64,000 bases of DNA from Metallyticus violacea (taxonomy: Eukaryota; Arthropoda; Insecta; Mantodea; Metallyticidae): NCBI GenBank assembly GCA_030762175.1, contig CM060831.1:29812001-29876000 (forward strand), in the 5' to 3' direction. Made by a program: the position numbers and the translations under genes. Shown here piece after piece: positions 39,886-54,186 of the stretch. Each line of letters opens with the position of its first letter. The first letter of the stretch is position 1. The notes under the pieces are model-generated. The model was given only the letters and a program-made list of their open reading frames with translations, had not been told where the DNA came from and made no database searches.

Positions 39886-40642
39886 GTTATATCTGAAAGT
39901 TCCAATAAATGTGCAAATGGTTTGGCGTCATCTCATAAATTTTAAAAAAAACGGTGTGATAATTTCATCTTGGAGGCGATATTCGCGGACGGTGGATCGC
40001 CACAGTTAATGGCGGGAGGGTGCCATTGCAATTCCTATACAAATTTAGTGTTTGAAATCAATTCCTTCGCACATGCTATTGTTTCAATAGTGCCAAAACG
40101 ATTTTCAAATTACATGTGCAACTCCTTAAAAATTATAAGTGATGGAATAGTGCATTCCATTTATAGTGGAAATGGACATATATTTTTTCATAAAATTCTA
40201 AGTATGGACATAGAATTATGCATCAAAATGTGCGAAACTATCTTCACTGCATTTCCATTTTCAAATGTTTCAATATTAATTGGCTGGTTCAAAGGAAATT
40301 GAAAATGTTGAGGTGTAAATCTATCTTCAGCACATGCTATTGTTTCAAGAGCTAATATATTTTTCACATTACATGTGCAGTTCTTAAGTATGACCTTGTA
40401 AATGAAATTGTGTCTTCGACTTATATGGAAACTGGAGCAATAAGCACTATATGACCTATAAATTAACAGAACATTGTTTTCAATTGGAGATGCTATATTC
40501 TCTACTGTAATTCACATCGAGATTTAAGCACATTATAACCCTACTATATCATTGGATATAGTTATATCTGAAAGATCCAATAATGTGCAAATGGTTTGGC
40601 GTCATCTCATAAATTTTCAATAAACGGTGTGATAATTTCATC
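39295..40642 (+). repeat. Two units of the short deletion subfamily (675 and 673 bp)
   Basis: Both units have lost one T (CCATTTTCAAATG), read GAGGTGTAAATC, have ATATATTTTTC, and carry a small deletion in dyad B (CAACAGC at 39295; CAAGAGC at 39970). The copy at 39970 has also lost an A (AGATCCAATAATG). Other full members start at 46064, 53514, 58254 and 61636, and the end of 60959 belongs here too. Confidence 0.85.
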
Positions 40643-43600
40643 TTGGAGGCGATATTCGCGGACGGTGGATCGCCACAGTTAATGGCGGGAGGGTGCCATT
40701 GCAATTCCTATACAAATTTAGTGTTTGAAATCAATTCCTTCGCACATGCTATTGTTTCAATAGTGTAAAAACGATTTTCAAATTACATGTGCAACTCCTT
40801 AAAAATTATAAGTGATGGAATAGTGCATTCCATTTATAGTGGAAATGGACATATTTTTTTTCATAAAATTCTAAGTATGGACATACAGTTATGCATCAAA
40901 ATGTGCGAAACTATCTTCACTGCATTTCTATTTTTCAAATGTTTCAATATTAATTGGCTGGTTCAAAGGAAATTGAAAATGTTGAGGTTGAAATCTATCT
41001 TCAGCACATGCTATTGTTTCAATAGAGCCAATATGTTTTTCACATTACATGTGCAGTTCTTAAGTATGACCTTGTAAATGAAATTGTGTCTTCGACTAAT
41101 ATGGAAACTGGAACAATAAGCAGTATATGAGCTATAAATAAACAGAACATTGTTTTCAATTGGAGATGCTATATTCTCTACTGTAATTCACATCGAGATT
41201 TAAGCACATTATAACCCTACTATATCATTGGATATAGTTATATCTGAAAGTTCCAATAAATGTGCAAATGGTTTGGCGTCATCTCATAAATTTTCAAAAA
41301 ACGGTGTGATAATTTCATCTTGGAGGCGATATTCGCGGACGGTGGATCGCCACAGTTAATGGCGGGACGGTGCCATTGCAATTCCTATAGAAATTTAGTG
41401 TTTGAAATCAATTCCTTCGCACATGCTATTGTTTCAATAGTGCTTAAACGATTTTCAAATTACATGTGCAACTCCTTAAAAATTATAAGTGATGAAATAG
41501 TGCATTCTATTTATAGTGGAAATGGACATATATTTTTTCATAATATTCTAGGTATGGACATACAATTATGCATCAAAATGTGCGAAAGTATCTTCACTGC
41601 ATTTCCATTTTTCAAATGTTTCAATATTAATTGCCTGGTTCAAAGGAAATTGAAACTGTTGAGGTTGAAATCTATCTTCAGCACATGCTATTGTTTCAAT
41701 AGAGCTAATATGTTTTTCACATTACATGTGCAGTTCTTAAGTATGACCTTGTAAATGAAATTGTGTCTTCGACTAATATGGAAACTGGAGCAATAAGCAC
41801 TATATGACCTATAAATTAACAGAACATTGTTTTCAATTGGAGATGCTATATTCTCTACTGTAATTCACATCGAGATTTAAGCACATTATAACCCTACTAT
41901 ATCACTGGATATAGTTATATCTGAAAGTTCCAATAATGTGCAAATGGTTTGGCGTCATCTCATAAATTTTCAAAAAACGGTGTGATAATTTCATCTTGGA
42001 GGCGATATTCGCGGACGGTGGATCGCCACAGTTAATGGCGGGAGGGTGCCATTGCAATTCCTATACAAATTTAGTGTTTGAAATCAATTCCTTCGCACAT
42101 GCTATTGTTTCAATAGTGCCAAAACGATTTTCAAATTACATGTGCAACTCCTTAAAAATTATAAGTTATGGAATAGTGCATTCCATTTATAGTGGAAATG
42201 GACATATATTTTTTCATAAAATTCTAAGTATGGACATACAATTATGCATCAAAATGTGCGAAACTATCTTCACTGCATTTCCATTTTTCAAATGTTTCAA
42301 TATTAATTGGCTGGTTCAAAGGAAATTGAAAATGTTGAGGTTGAAATCTATCTTCAGCACATGCTATTGTTTCAATAGAGCTAATATGTTTTTCACATTA
42401 CATGTGCAGTTCTTAAGTATGACCTTGTAAATGAAATTGTGTCTTCGACTAATATGGAAACTGGAGCAATAAGCAGTATATGAGCTATAAATAAAGAGAA
42501 CATTGTTTTCAATTGGAGATGCTATATTCTCTACTGTAATTCACATCGAGATTTTAAGCACATTATAACCCTACTATATCATTGGATATAGTTATATCTG
42601 AAAGTTCAAATAAATGTGCAAATGGTTTGGCGTCATCTCATAAATTTTCAAAAAACGGTGTGATAATTTCATCTTGGAGGCGATATTCGCGGACGGTGGA
42701 TCGCCACAGTTAATGGCGGGAGGGTGCCATTGCAATTCCTATACAAATTTAGTGTTTGAAATCAATTCCTTCGCACATGCTATTGTTTCAATAGTGCCAA
42801 AACGATTTTCAAATTACATGTGCAACTCCTTAAAAATTATAAGTGATGGAATAGTGCATTCCATTTATAGTGGAAATGGACATATATTTTTTCATAAAAT
42901 TCTAAGTATATACATACAATTATGCATCAAAATGTGCGAAACTATCTTCACTGCATTTCCAATTTTCACATGTTTTCCATATAAATTGGCTGGTTCAAAG
43001 CAAATTGAAAATGATGAGGTTGAAATCTATCTTCAGCACATGCTATTGTTTCAATAGAGCCAATATGTTTTCACATTACATGTGCAGTTCTTAAGTATTA
43101 CCTTGTAAATGAAATTGTGTCTTCGACTAATATGGAAACTGGAACAATAAGCAGTATATGAGCTATAAATAAACAGAACATTGTTTTCAATTGGAGATGC
43201 TATATTCTCTACTGTAATTCACATCGAGATTTAAGCACATTATAACCCTACTATATCATTGGATATAGTTATATCTGAAAGTTCCAATAAATGTGCAAAT
43301 GGTTTGGCGTCATCTCATAAATTTTCCAAAAACGGTGTCATAATTTCATCTTGGAGGCGATATTCGCGGACGGTGGATCGCCACAGTTAATGGCGGGAGG
43401 GTGCCATTGCAATTCCTATACAAATTTAGTGTTTGAAATCAATTCCTTCGCACATGCTATTGTTTCAATAGTGTCAAAACGATTTTCAAATTACATGTGC
43501 AACTCCTTAAAAATTATAAGTGATGGAATAGTGCATTCCATTTATAGTGGAAATGGACATATATTTTTTCATAATATTCTAGGTATGGACATACAATTAT

Positions 43601-45979
43601 GCATCAAAATGTGCGAAACTATCTTCACTGCATTTCCAATTTTCACATGTTTTCCATATAAATTGGCTGGTTCAAAGCAAATTGAAAATGTTGAGGTTGA
43701 AATCTATCTTCAGCACATGCTATTGTTTCAATAGAGCTAATATGTTTTTCACATTACATGTGCAATTCTTAAGTATGACCTTGTAAAGGAAATTGTGTCT
43801 TCGACTAATATGGAAATTGGAGCAATAAGCAGTATATGAGCTATAAATAAACAGAACATTGTTTTCAATTGGAGATGCTATATTCTCTACTGTAATTCAC
43901 ATCGAGATTGAAGCACATTATAACCCTACTATATCATTGGATATAGTTATATCTGAAAGTTCCAATAAATGTGCAAATGGTTTGGCGTCATCTCATAAAT
44001 TTTAAAAAAACGGTGTGATAATTTCATCTTGGAGGCGATATTCGCGGACGGTGGATCGCCACAGTTAATGGCGGGAGGGTGCCATTGCAATTCCTATACA
44101 AATTTAGTGTTTGAAATCAATTCCTTCGCACATGCTATTGTTTCAATAGTGCCAAAACGATTTTCAAATTACATGTGCAACTCCTTAAAAATTATAAGTG
44201 ATGGAATAGTGCATTCCATTTATAGTGGAAATGGACATATAATTTTTCATAATATTCTAGGTATGGACATACAATTATGCATCAAAATGTGCGAAACTAT
44301 CTTCACTGCATTTCCATTTTTCAAATGTTTCAATATTAATTGGCTGGTTCAAAGGAAATTGAAAATGTTGAGGTTGAAATCTATCTTCAGCACATGCTAT
44401 TGTTTCAATAGAGCTAATATGTTTTTCACATTACATGTGCAATTCTTAAGTATGACCTTGTAAATGAAATTGTGTCTTCGACTAATATGGAAACTGGAGC
44501 AATAAGCAGTATATGAGCTATAAATAAACAGAACATTGTTTTCAATTGGAGATGCTATATTCTCTACTGTAATTCACATCGAGATTTAAGCACATTATAA
44601 CCCTACTATATCATTGGATATATATTTATATCTGAAAGTTCAATAAATGTGCAAATGGTTTGGCGTCATCTCATAAATTTTCAAAAAACGGTGTGATAAT
44701 TTCATCTTGGAGGCGATATTCGCGGACGGTGGATCGCCACAGTTAATGGCGGGAGGGTGCCATTGCAATTCCTATACAAATTTAGTGTTTGAAATCAATT
44801 CCTTCGCACATGCTATTGTTTCAATAGTGCCAAAACGATTTTCAAATTACATGTGCAACTCCTTAAAAATTATAAGTGATGAAATAGTGCATTCCATTTA
44901 TAGTGGAAATGGACATATATTTTTTCATAAAATTCTAAGTATGGACATACAATTATGCATCAAAATGTGCGAAACTATCTTCACTGCATTTCCATTTTTC
45001 AAATGTTTCCATATAAATTGGCTGGTTCAAAGGAAATTGAAAATGTTGAGGTTGAAATCTATCTTCAGCACATGCTATTGTTTCAATAGAGCCAATATGT
45101 TTTTCACATTACATGTGCAGTTCTTAAGTATTACCTTGTAAATGAAATTGTGTCTTCGACTAATATGGAAACTGGAGCAATAAGCAGTATATGAGCTATA
45201 AATAAACAGAACATTGTTTTCAATTGGAGATGCTATATTCTCTACTGTAATTCACATCGAGATTTAAGCACATTATAACCCTACTATATCATTGGATATA
45301 TATTTATATCTGAAAGTTCCAATAAATGTGCAAATGGTTTGGCGTCATCTCATAAATTTTCAAAAAACGGTGTGATAATTTCATCTTGGAGGCGATATTC
45401 GCGGACGGTGGATCGCCACAGTTAATGGCGGGAGGGTGCCATTGCAATTCCTATACAAATTTAGTGTTTGAAATCAATTCCTTCGCACATGCTATTGTTT
45501 CAATAGTGCCAAAACGATTTTCAAATTACATGTGCAACTCCTTAAAAATTATAAGTGATGAAATAGTGCATTCCATTTATAGTGGAAATGGACATATATT
45601 TTTTCATAAAATTCTAAGTATGGACATACAATTATGCATCAAAATGTGCGAAACTATCTTCACTGCATTTCCATTTTTCAAATGTTTGAATATTAATTGG
45701 CTGGTTCAAAGGAAATTGAAAATGTTGAGGTTGAAATCTATCTTCAGCACATGCTATTGTTTCAATAGAGCTAATATGTCTTTCACATTACATGTGCAGT
45801 TCTTAAGTATGACCTTGTAAATGAAATTGTATCTTCGACTAATATGGAAACTGGAGCAATAAGCAGTATTTGAGCTATAAATAAACAGAACATTGTTTTC
45901 AATTGGAGATGCTATATTCTCTACTGTAATTCACATCGAGATTTAAGCACATTATAACCCTACTATATCATTGGATATA
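39886..45979 (+). repeat. Nine-unit tandem duplication, copy 1 (6094 bp)
   Basis: The segment runs from inside the unit at 39295 through units at 39970, 40643, 41320, 41996, 42674, 43351, 44029 and 44707 into 45386. Each recurs 6094 bp downstream. The one difference I found is A at 40767 against C at 46861. The units at 41996, 42674 and 43351 match 25063, 25741 and 26418 (offset 16933), tying this segment to the 6098-bp repeat. Confidence 0.92.
41320..41995 (+). repeat. GGGACGG subfamily unit (676 bp)
   Basis: Marks are GGGACGGTG in the loop of hairpin 2, CCTATAGAAATT, AGTGCTTAAACG, AGTGATGAAATAG, GCATTCTATT, GAAAGTATC, TTGCCTGG, AAACTGTTG, ACTATATGACC, AAATTAAC, ATCACTGG and CCAATAATG. The copies at 47414 and 62986 match. 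The one at 59604 has GTGCCAAAACG, and that at 54864 also lacks the GGGACGG and TATAGAAA marks. Confidence 0.85.
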
Positions 45980-46063
45980 GTTATATCTGAAAGTTCCAAT
46001 AAATGTGCAAATGGTTTGGCGTCATCTCATAAATTTTAAAAAAAACGGTGTGATAATTTCATC
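45386..46063 (+). repeat. Hybrid unit at the centre of the 6094-bp duplication
   Basis: To 45883 this is the same as the unit at 51480 (AGTGATGAAATAG, ATGTCTTTC, AGTATTTGAG, AAATAAACAG). From 45980 it is the end of the unit at 39295 (GATATAGTTATATC, eight As before CGG). The parents agree in between, which places the exchange within a 96-bp interval containing GAACATTG through TATATCATTG. Confidence 0.88.
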
Positions 46064-49000
46064 TTGGAGGCGATATTCGCGGACGGTGGATCGCCACAGT
46101 TAATGGCGGGAGGGTGCCATTGCAATTCCTATACAAATTTAGTGTTTGAAATCAATTCCTTCGCACATGCTATTGTTTCAATAGTGCCAAAACGATTTTC
46201 AAATTACATGTGCAACTCCTTAAAAATTATAAGTGATGGAATAGTGCATTCCATTTATAGTGGAAATGGACATATATTTTTTCATAAAATTCTAAGTATG
46301 GACATAGAATTATGCATCAAAATGTGCGAAACTATCTTCACTGCATTTCCATTTTCAAATGTTTCAATATTAATTGGCTGGTTCAAAGGAAATTGAAAAT
46401 GTTGAGGTGTAAATCTATCTTCAGCACATGCTATTGTTTCAAGAGCTAATATATTTTTCACATTACATGTGCAGTTCTTAAGTATGACCTTGTAAATGAA
46501 ATTGTGTCTTCGACTTATATGGAAACTGGAGCAATAAGCACTATATGACCTATAAATTAACAGAACATTGTTTTCAATTGGAGATGCTATATTCTCTACT
46601 GTAATTCACATCGAGATTTAAGCACATTATAACCCTACTATATCATTGGATATAGTTATATCTGAAAGATCCAATAATGTGCAAATGGTTTGGCGTCATC
46701 TCATAAATTTTCAATAAACGGTGTGATAATTTCATCTTGGAGGCGATATTCGCGGACGGTGGATCGCCACAGTTAATGGCGGGAGGGTGCCATTGCAATT
46801 CCTATACAAATTTAGTGTTTGAAATCAATTCCTTCGCACATGCTATTGTTTCAATAGTGTCAAAACGATTTTCAAATTACATGTGCAACTCCTTAAAAAT
46901 TATAAGTGATGGAATAGTGCATTCCATTTATAGTGGAAATGGACATATTTTTTTTCATAAAATTCTAAGTATGGACATACAGTTATGCATCAAAATGTGC
47001 GAAACTATCTTCACTGCATTTCTATTTTTCAAATGTTTCAATATTAATTGGCTGGTTCAAAGGAAATTGAAAATGTTGAGGTTGAAATCTATCTTCAGCA
47101 CATGCTATTGTTTCAATAGAGCCAATATGTTTTTCACATTACATGTGCAGTTCTTAAGTATGACCTTGTAAATGAAATTGTGTCTTCGACTAATATGGAA
47201 ACTGGAACAATAAGCAGTATATGAGCTATAAATAAACAGAACATTGTTTTCAATTGGAGATGCTATATTCTCTACTGTAATTCACATCGAGATTTAAGCA
47301 CATTATAACCCTACTATATCATTGGATATAGTTATATCTGAAAGTTCCAATAAATGTGCAAATGGTTTGGCGTCATCTCATAAATTTTCAAAAAACGGTG
47401 TGATAATTTCATCTTGGAGGCGATATTCGCGGACGGTGGATCGCCACAGTTAATGGCGGGACGGTGCCATTGCAATTCCTATAGAAATTTAGTGTTTGAA
47501 ATCAATTCCTTCGCACATGCTATTGTTTCAATAGTGCTTAAACGATTTTCAAATTACATGTGCAACTCCTTAAAAATTATAAGTGATGAAATAGTGCATT
47601 CTATTTATAGTGGAAATGGACATATATTTTTTCATAATATTCTAGGTATGGACATACAATTATGCATCAAAATGTGCGAAAGTATCTTCACTGCATTTCC
47701 ATTTTTCAAATGTTTCAATATTAATTGCCTGGTTCAAAGGAAATTGAAACTGTTGAGGTTGAAATCTATCTTCAGCACATGCTATTGTTTCAATAGAGCT
47801 AATATGTTTTTCACATTACATGTGCAGTTCTTAAGTATGACCTTGTAAATGAAATTGTGTCTTCGACTAATATGGAAACTGGAGCAATAAGCACTATATG
47901 ACCTATAAATTAACAGAACATTGTTTTCAATTGGAGATGCTATATTCTCTACTGTAATTCACATCGAGATTTAAGCACATTATAACCCTACTATATCACT
48001 GGATATAGTTATATCTGAAAGTTCCAATAATGTGCAAATGGTTTGGCGTCATCTCATAAATTTTCAAAAAACGGTGTGATAATTTCATCTTGGAGGCGAT
48101 ATTCGCGGACGGTGGATCGCCACAGTTAATGGCGGGAGGGTGCCATTGCAATTCCTATACAAATTTAGTGTTTGAAATCAATTCCTTCGCACATGCTATT
48201 GTTTCAATAGTGCCAAAACGATTTTCAAATTACATGTGCAACTCCTTAAAAATTATAAGTTATGGAATAGTGCATTCCATTTATAGTGGAAATGGACATA
48301 TATTTTTTCATAAAATTCTAAGTATGGACATACAATTATGCATCAAAATGTGCGAAACTATCTTCACTGCATTTCCATTTTTCAAATGTTTCAATATTAA
48401 TTGGCTGGTTCAAAGGAAATTGAAAATGTTGAGGTTGAAATCTATCTTCAGCACATGCTATTGTTTCAATAGAGCTAATATGTTTTTCACATTACATGTG
48501 CAGTTCTTAAGTATGACCTTGTAAATGAAATTGTGTCTTCGACTAATATGGAAACTGGAGCAATAAGCAGTATATGAGCTATAAATAAAGAGAACATTGT
48601 TTTCAATTGGAGATGCTATATTCTCTACTGTAATTCACATCGAGATTTTAAGCACATTATAACCCTACTATATCATTGGATATAGTTATATCTGAAAGTT
48701 CAAATAAATGTGCAAATGGTTTGGCGTCATCTCATAAATTTTCAAAAAACGGTGTGATAATTTCATCTTGGAGGCGATATTCGCGGACGGTGGATCGCCA
48801 CAGTTAATGGCGGGAGGGTGCCATTGCAATTCCTATACAAATTTAGTGTTTGAAATCAATTCCTTCGCACATGCTATTGTTTCAATAGTGCCAAAACGAT
48901 TTTCAAATTACATGTGCAACTCCTTAAAAATTATAAGTGATGGAATAGTGCATTCCATTTATAGTGGAAATGGACATATATTTTTTCATAAAATTCTAAG

Positions 49001-52000
49001 TATATACATACAATTATGCATCAAAATGTGCGAAACTATCTTCACTGCATTTCCAATTTTCACATGTTTTCCATATAAATTGGCTGGTTCAAAGCAAATT
49101 GAAAATGATGAGGTTGAAATCTATCTTCAGCACATGCTATTGTTTCAATAGAGCCAATATGTTTTCACATTACATGTGCAGTTCTTAAGTATTACCTTGT
49201 AAATGAAATTGTGTCTTCGACTAATATGGAAACTGGAACAATAAGCAGTATATGAGCTATAAATAAACAGAACATTGTTTTCAATTGGAGATGCTATATT
49301 CTCTACTGTAATTCACATCGAGATTTAAGCACATTATAACCCTACTATATCATTGGATATAGTTATATCTGAAAGTTCCAATAAATGTGCAAATGGTTTG
49401 GCGTCATCTCATAAATTTTCCAAAAACGGTGTCATAATTTCATCTTGGAGGCGATATTCGCGGACGGTGGATCGCCACAGTTAATGGCGGGAGGGTGCCA
49501 TTGCAATTCCTATACAAATTTAGTGTTTGAAATCAATTCCTTCGCACATGCTATTGTTTCAATAGTGTCAAAACGATTTTCAAATTACATGTGCAACTCC
49601 TTAAAAATTATAAGTGATGGAATAGTGCATTCCATTTATAGTGGAAATGGACATATATTTTTTCATAATATTCTAGGTATGGACATACAATTATGCATCA
49701 AAATGTGCGAAACTATCTTCACTGCATTTCCAATTTTCACATGTTTTCCATATAAATTGGCTGGTTCAAAGCAAATTGAAAATGTTGAGGTTGAAATCTA
49801 TCTTCAGCACATGCTATTGTTTCAATAGAGCTAATATGTTTTTCACATTACATGTGCAATTCTTAAGTATGACCTTGTAAAGGAAATTGTGTCTTCGACT
49901 AATATGGAAATTGGAGCAATAAGCAGTATATGAGCTATAAATAAACAGAACATTGTTTTCAATTGGAGATGCTATATTCTCTACTGTAATTCACATCGAG
50001 ATTGAAGCACATTATAACCCTACTATATCATTGGATATAGTTATATCTGAAAGTTCCAATAAATGTGCAAATGGTTTGGCGTCATCTCATAAATTTTAAA
50101 AAAACGGTGTGATAATTTCATCTTGGAGGCGATATTCGCGGACGGTGGATCGCCACAGTTAATGGCGGGAGGGTGCCATTGCAATTCCTATACAAATTTA
50201 GTGTTTGAAATCAATTCCTTCGCACATGCTATTGTTTCAATAGTGCCAAAACGATTTTCAAATTACATGTGCAACTCCTTAAAAATTATAAGTGATGGAA
50301 TAGTGCATTCCATTTATAGTGGAAATGGACATATAATTTTTCATAATATTCTAGGTATGGACATACAATTATGCATCAAAATGTGCGAAACTATCTTCAC
50401 TGCATTTCCATTTTTCAAATGTTTCAATATTAATTGGCTGGTTCAAAGGAAATTGAAAATGTTGAGGTTGAAATCTATCTTCAGCACATGCTATTGTTTC
50501 AATAGAGCTAATATGTTTTTCACATTACATGTGCAATTCTTAAGTATGACCTTGTAAATGAAATTGTGTCTTCGACTAATATGGAAACTGGAGCAATAAG
50601 CAGTATATGAGCTATAAATAAACAGAACATTGTTTTCAATTGGAGATGCTATATTCTCTACTGTAATTCACATCGAGATTTAAGCACATTATAACCCTAC
50701 TATATCATTGGATATATATTTATATCTGAAAGTTCAATAAATGTGCAAATGGTTTGGCGTCATCTCATAAATTTTCAAAAAACGGTGTGATAATTTCATC
50801 TTGGAGGCGATATTCGCGGACGGTGGATCGCCACAGTTAATGGCGGGAGGGTGCCATTGCAATTCCTATACAAATTTAGTGTTTGAAATCAATTCCTTCG
50901 CACATGCTATTGTTTCAATAGTGCCAAAACGATTTTCAAATTACATGTGCAACTCCTTAAAAATTATAAGTGATGAAATAGTGCATTCCATTTATAGTGG
51001 AAATGGACATATATTTTTTCATAAAATTCTAAGTATGGACATACAATTATGCATCAAAATGTGCGAAACTATCTTCACTGCATTTCCATTTTTCAAATGT
51101 TTCCATATAAATTGGCTGGTTCAAAGGAAATTGAAAATGTTGAGGTTGAAATCTATCTTCAGCACATGCTATTGTTTCAATAGAGCCAATATGTTTTTCA
51201 CATTACATGTGCAGTTCTTAAGTATTACCTTGTAAATGAAATTGTGTCTTCGACTAATATGGAAACTGGAGCAATAAGCAGTATATGAGCTATAAATAAA
51301 CAGAACATTGTTTTCAATTGGAGATGCTATATTCTCTACTGTAATTCACATCGAGATTTAAGCACATTATAACCCTACTATATCATTGGATATATATTTA
51401 TATCTGAAAGTTCCAATAAATGTGCAAATGGTTTGGCGTCATCTCATAAATTTTCAAAAAACGGTGTGATAATTTCATCTTGGAGGCGATATTCGCGGAC
51501 GGTGGATCGCCACAGTTAATGGCGGGAGGGTGCCATTGCAATTCCTATACAAATTTAGTGTTTGAAATCAATTCCTTCGCACATGCTATTGTTTCAATAG
51601 TGCCAAAACGATTTTCAAATTACATGTGCAACTCCTTAAAAATTATAAGTGATGAAATAGTGCATTCCATTTATAGTGGAAATGGACATATATTTTTTCA
51701 TAAAATTCTAAGTATGGACATACAATTATGCATCAAAATGTGCGAAACTATCTTCACTGCATTTCCATTTTTCAAATGTTTGAATATTAATTGGCTGGTT
51801 CAAAGGAAATTGAAAATGTTGAGGTTGAAATCTATCTTCAGCACATGCTATTGTTTCAATAGAGCTAATATGTCTTTCACATTACATGTGCAGTTCTTAA
51901 GTATGACCTTGTAAATGAAATTGTATCTTCGACTAATATGGAAACTGGAGCAATAAGCAGTATTTGAGCTATAAATAAACAGAACATTGTTTTCAATTGG

Positions 52001-52073
52001 AGATGCTATATTCTCTACTGTAATTCACATCGAGATTTAAGCACATTATAACCCTACTATATCATTGGATATA
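45980..52073 (+). repeat. Nine-unit tandem duplication, copy 2 (6094 bp)
   Basis: Units start at 46064, 46737, 47414, 48090, 48768, 49445, 50123 and 50801, between the hybrid 45386 and the unit at 51480. Shared rare states with copy 1 include TTTTCAATAAACGG (46064), the CGGGACGG unit (47414), GATTGAAG (49445), and CATATAATTTTTCAT with AGTTCAATAAATG (50123). Confidence 0.92.
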
Positions 52074-54186
52074 TATTTATATCTGAAAGTTCCAATAAAT
52101 GTGCAAATGGTTTGGCGTCATCTCATAAATTTTCAAAAAACGGTGTGATAATTTCATCTTGGAGGCGATATTCGCGGACGGTGGATCGCCACAGTTAATG
52201 GCGGGAGGGTGCCATTGCAATTCCTATACAAATTTAGTGTTTGAAATCAATTCCTTCGCACATGCTATTGTTTCAATAGTGCCAAAACGATTTTCAAATT
52301 ACATGTGCAACTCCTTAAAAATTATAAGTGATGAAATAGTGCATTCCATTTATAGTGGAAATGGACATATATTTTTTCATAAAATTCTAAGTATGGACAT
52401 ACAATTATGCATCAAAATGTGCGAAACTATCTTCACTGCATTTCCATTTTTCAAATGTTTCCATATAAATTGGCTGGTTCAAAGGAAATTGAAAATGTTG
52501 AGGTTGAAATCTATCTTCAGCACATGCTATTGTTTCAATAGAGCCAATATGTTTTTCACATTACATGTGCAGTTCTTAAGTATTACCTTGTAAATGAAAT
52601 TGTGTCTTCGACTAATATGGAAACTGGAACAATAAGCAGTATATGAGCTATAAATAAACAGAACATTGTTTTCAATTGGTGATGCTATATTCTCTAGTGT
52701 AATTCACATCGAGATTTAAGCACATTATAACCCTACTATATCATTGGGTATAGTTATATCTGAAAGTTCCAATAAATGTGCAAATGGTTTGGCGTCATCT
52801 CATAAATTTTCAAAAAACGGTGTGATAATTTCATCTTGGAGGCGATATTCGCGGACGGTGGATCGCCACAGTTAATGGCGGGAGGGTGCCATTGCAATTC
52901 CTATACAAATTTAGTGTTTGAAATCAATTCCTTCGCACATGCTATTGTTTCAATAGTGTCAAAACGATTTTCAAATTACATGTGCAACTCCTTAAAAATT
53001 ATAAGTGATGGAATAGTGCATTCCATTTATAGTGGAAATGGACATATATTTTTTCATAATATTCTAGGTATGGACATACAATTATGCATCAAAATGTGCG
53101 AAACTATCTTCACTGCATTTCCATTTTTCAAATGTTTGAATATTAATTGGCTGGTTCAAAGGAAATTGAAAATGTTGAGGTTGAAATCTATCTTCAGCAC
53201 ATGCTATTGTTTCAATAGAGCCAATATGTTTTTCACATTACATGTGCAGTTCTTAAGTATGACCTTGTAAATGAAATTGTGTCTTCGACTAATATGGAAA
53301 TTGGAGCAATAAGCAGTATATGAGCTATAAATAAACAGAACATTGTTTTCAATTGGAGATTCTATATTCTCTACTGTAATTCACATCGAGATTTTAAGCA
53401 CATTATAACCCTACTATATCATTGGATATAGTTATATCTGAAAGTTCCAATAAATGTGCAAATGGTTTGGCGTCATCTCATAAATTTTCAAAAAACGGTG
53501 TGATAATTTCATCTTGGAGGCGATATTCGCGGACGGTGGATCGCCACAGTTAATGGCGGGAGGGTGCCATTGCAATTCCTATACAAATTTAGTGTTTGAA
53601 ATCAATTCCTTCACACATGCTATTGTTTCAATAGTGCCAAAACGATTTTCAAATTACATGTGCAACTCCTTAAAAATTATAAGTGATGGAATAGTGCATT
53701 CCATTTATAGTGGAAATGGACATATATTTTTTCATAAAATTCTAAGTATGGACATAGAATTATGCATCAAAATGTGCGAAACTATCTTCACTGCATTTCC
53801 ATTTTCAAATGTTTCAATATTAATTGGCTGGTTCAAAGGAAATTGAAAATGTTGAGGTGTAAATCTATCTTCAGCACATGCTATTGTTTCAACAGCTAAT
53901 ATATTTTTCACATTACATGTGCAGTTCTTAAGTATGACCTTGTAAATGAAATTGTGTCTTCGACTTATATGGAAACTGGAGCAATAAGCACTATATGACC
54001 TATAAATTAACAGAACATTGTTTTCAATTGGAGATGCTATATTCTCTACTGTAATTCACATCGAGATTTAAGCACATTATAACCCTACTATATCATTGGA
54101 TATAGTTATATCTGAAAGATCCAATAATGTGCAAATGGTTTGGCGTCATCTCATAAATTTTCAAAAAACGGTGTGATAATTTCATC
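52074..54186 (+). repeat. Units following the 6094-bp duplication
   Basis: This covers the end of 51480 and the units at 52159, 52836 and 53514. They continue the correspondence with 37855-39967 (offset 14219). It breaks down at the end of 53514, which carries the AGATCCAATAATG tail of the unit at 39970. Confidence 0.85.
53514..54186 (+). repeat. Hybrid deletion-subfamily unit (673 bp)
   Basis: TTCACACATG and CAACAGC (to about 53893) match the unit at 39295. From 54119 the tail AGATCCAATAATG matches the next unit at 39970. An exchange between adjacent unit types, within 53893-54119, would fuse the two and delete one unit. The next copy (54187) continues as the counterpart of 40643, as expected. 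Confidence 0.75.

Noticed and set aside
24811..52073. Assembly artefact as the cause of the two nine-unit duplications
   Set aside because: Not fully excluded. Each copy pair has at least one base difference, and the junction units are single-switch hybrids as expected from real exchange. Read depth and spanning reads would decide.
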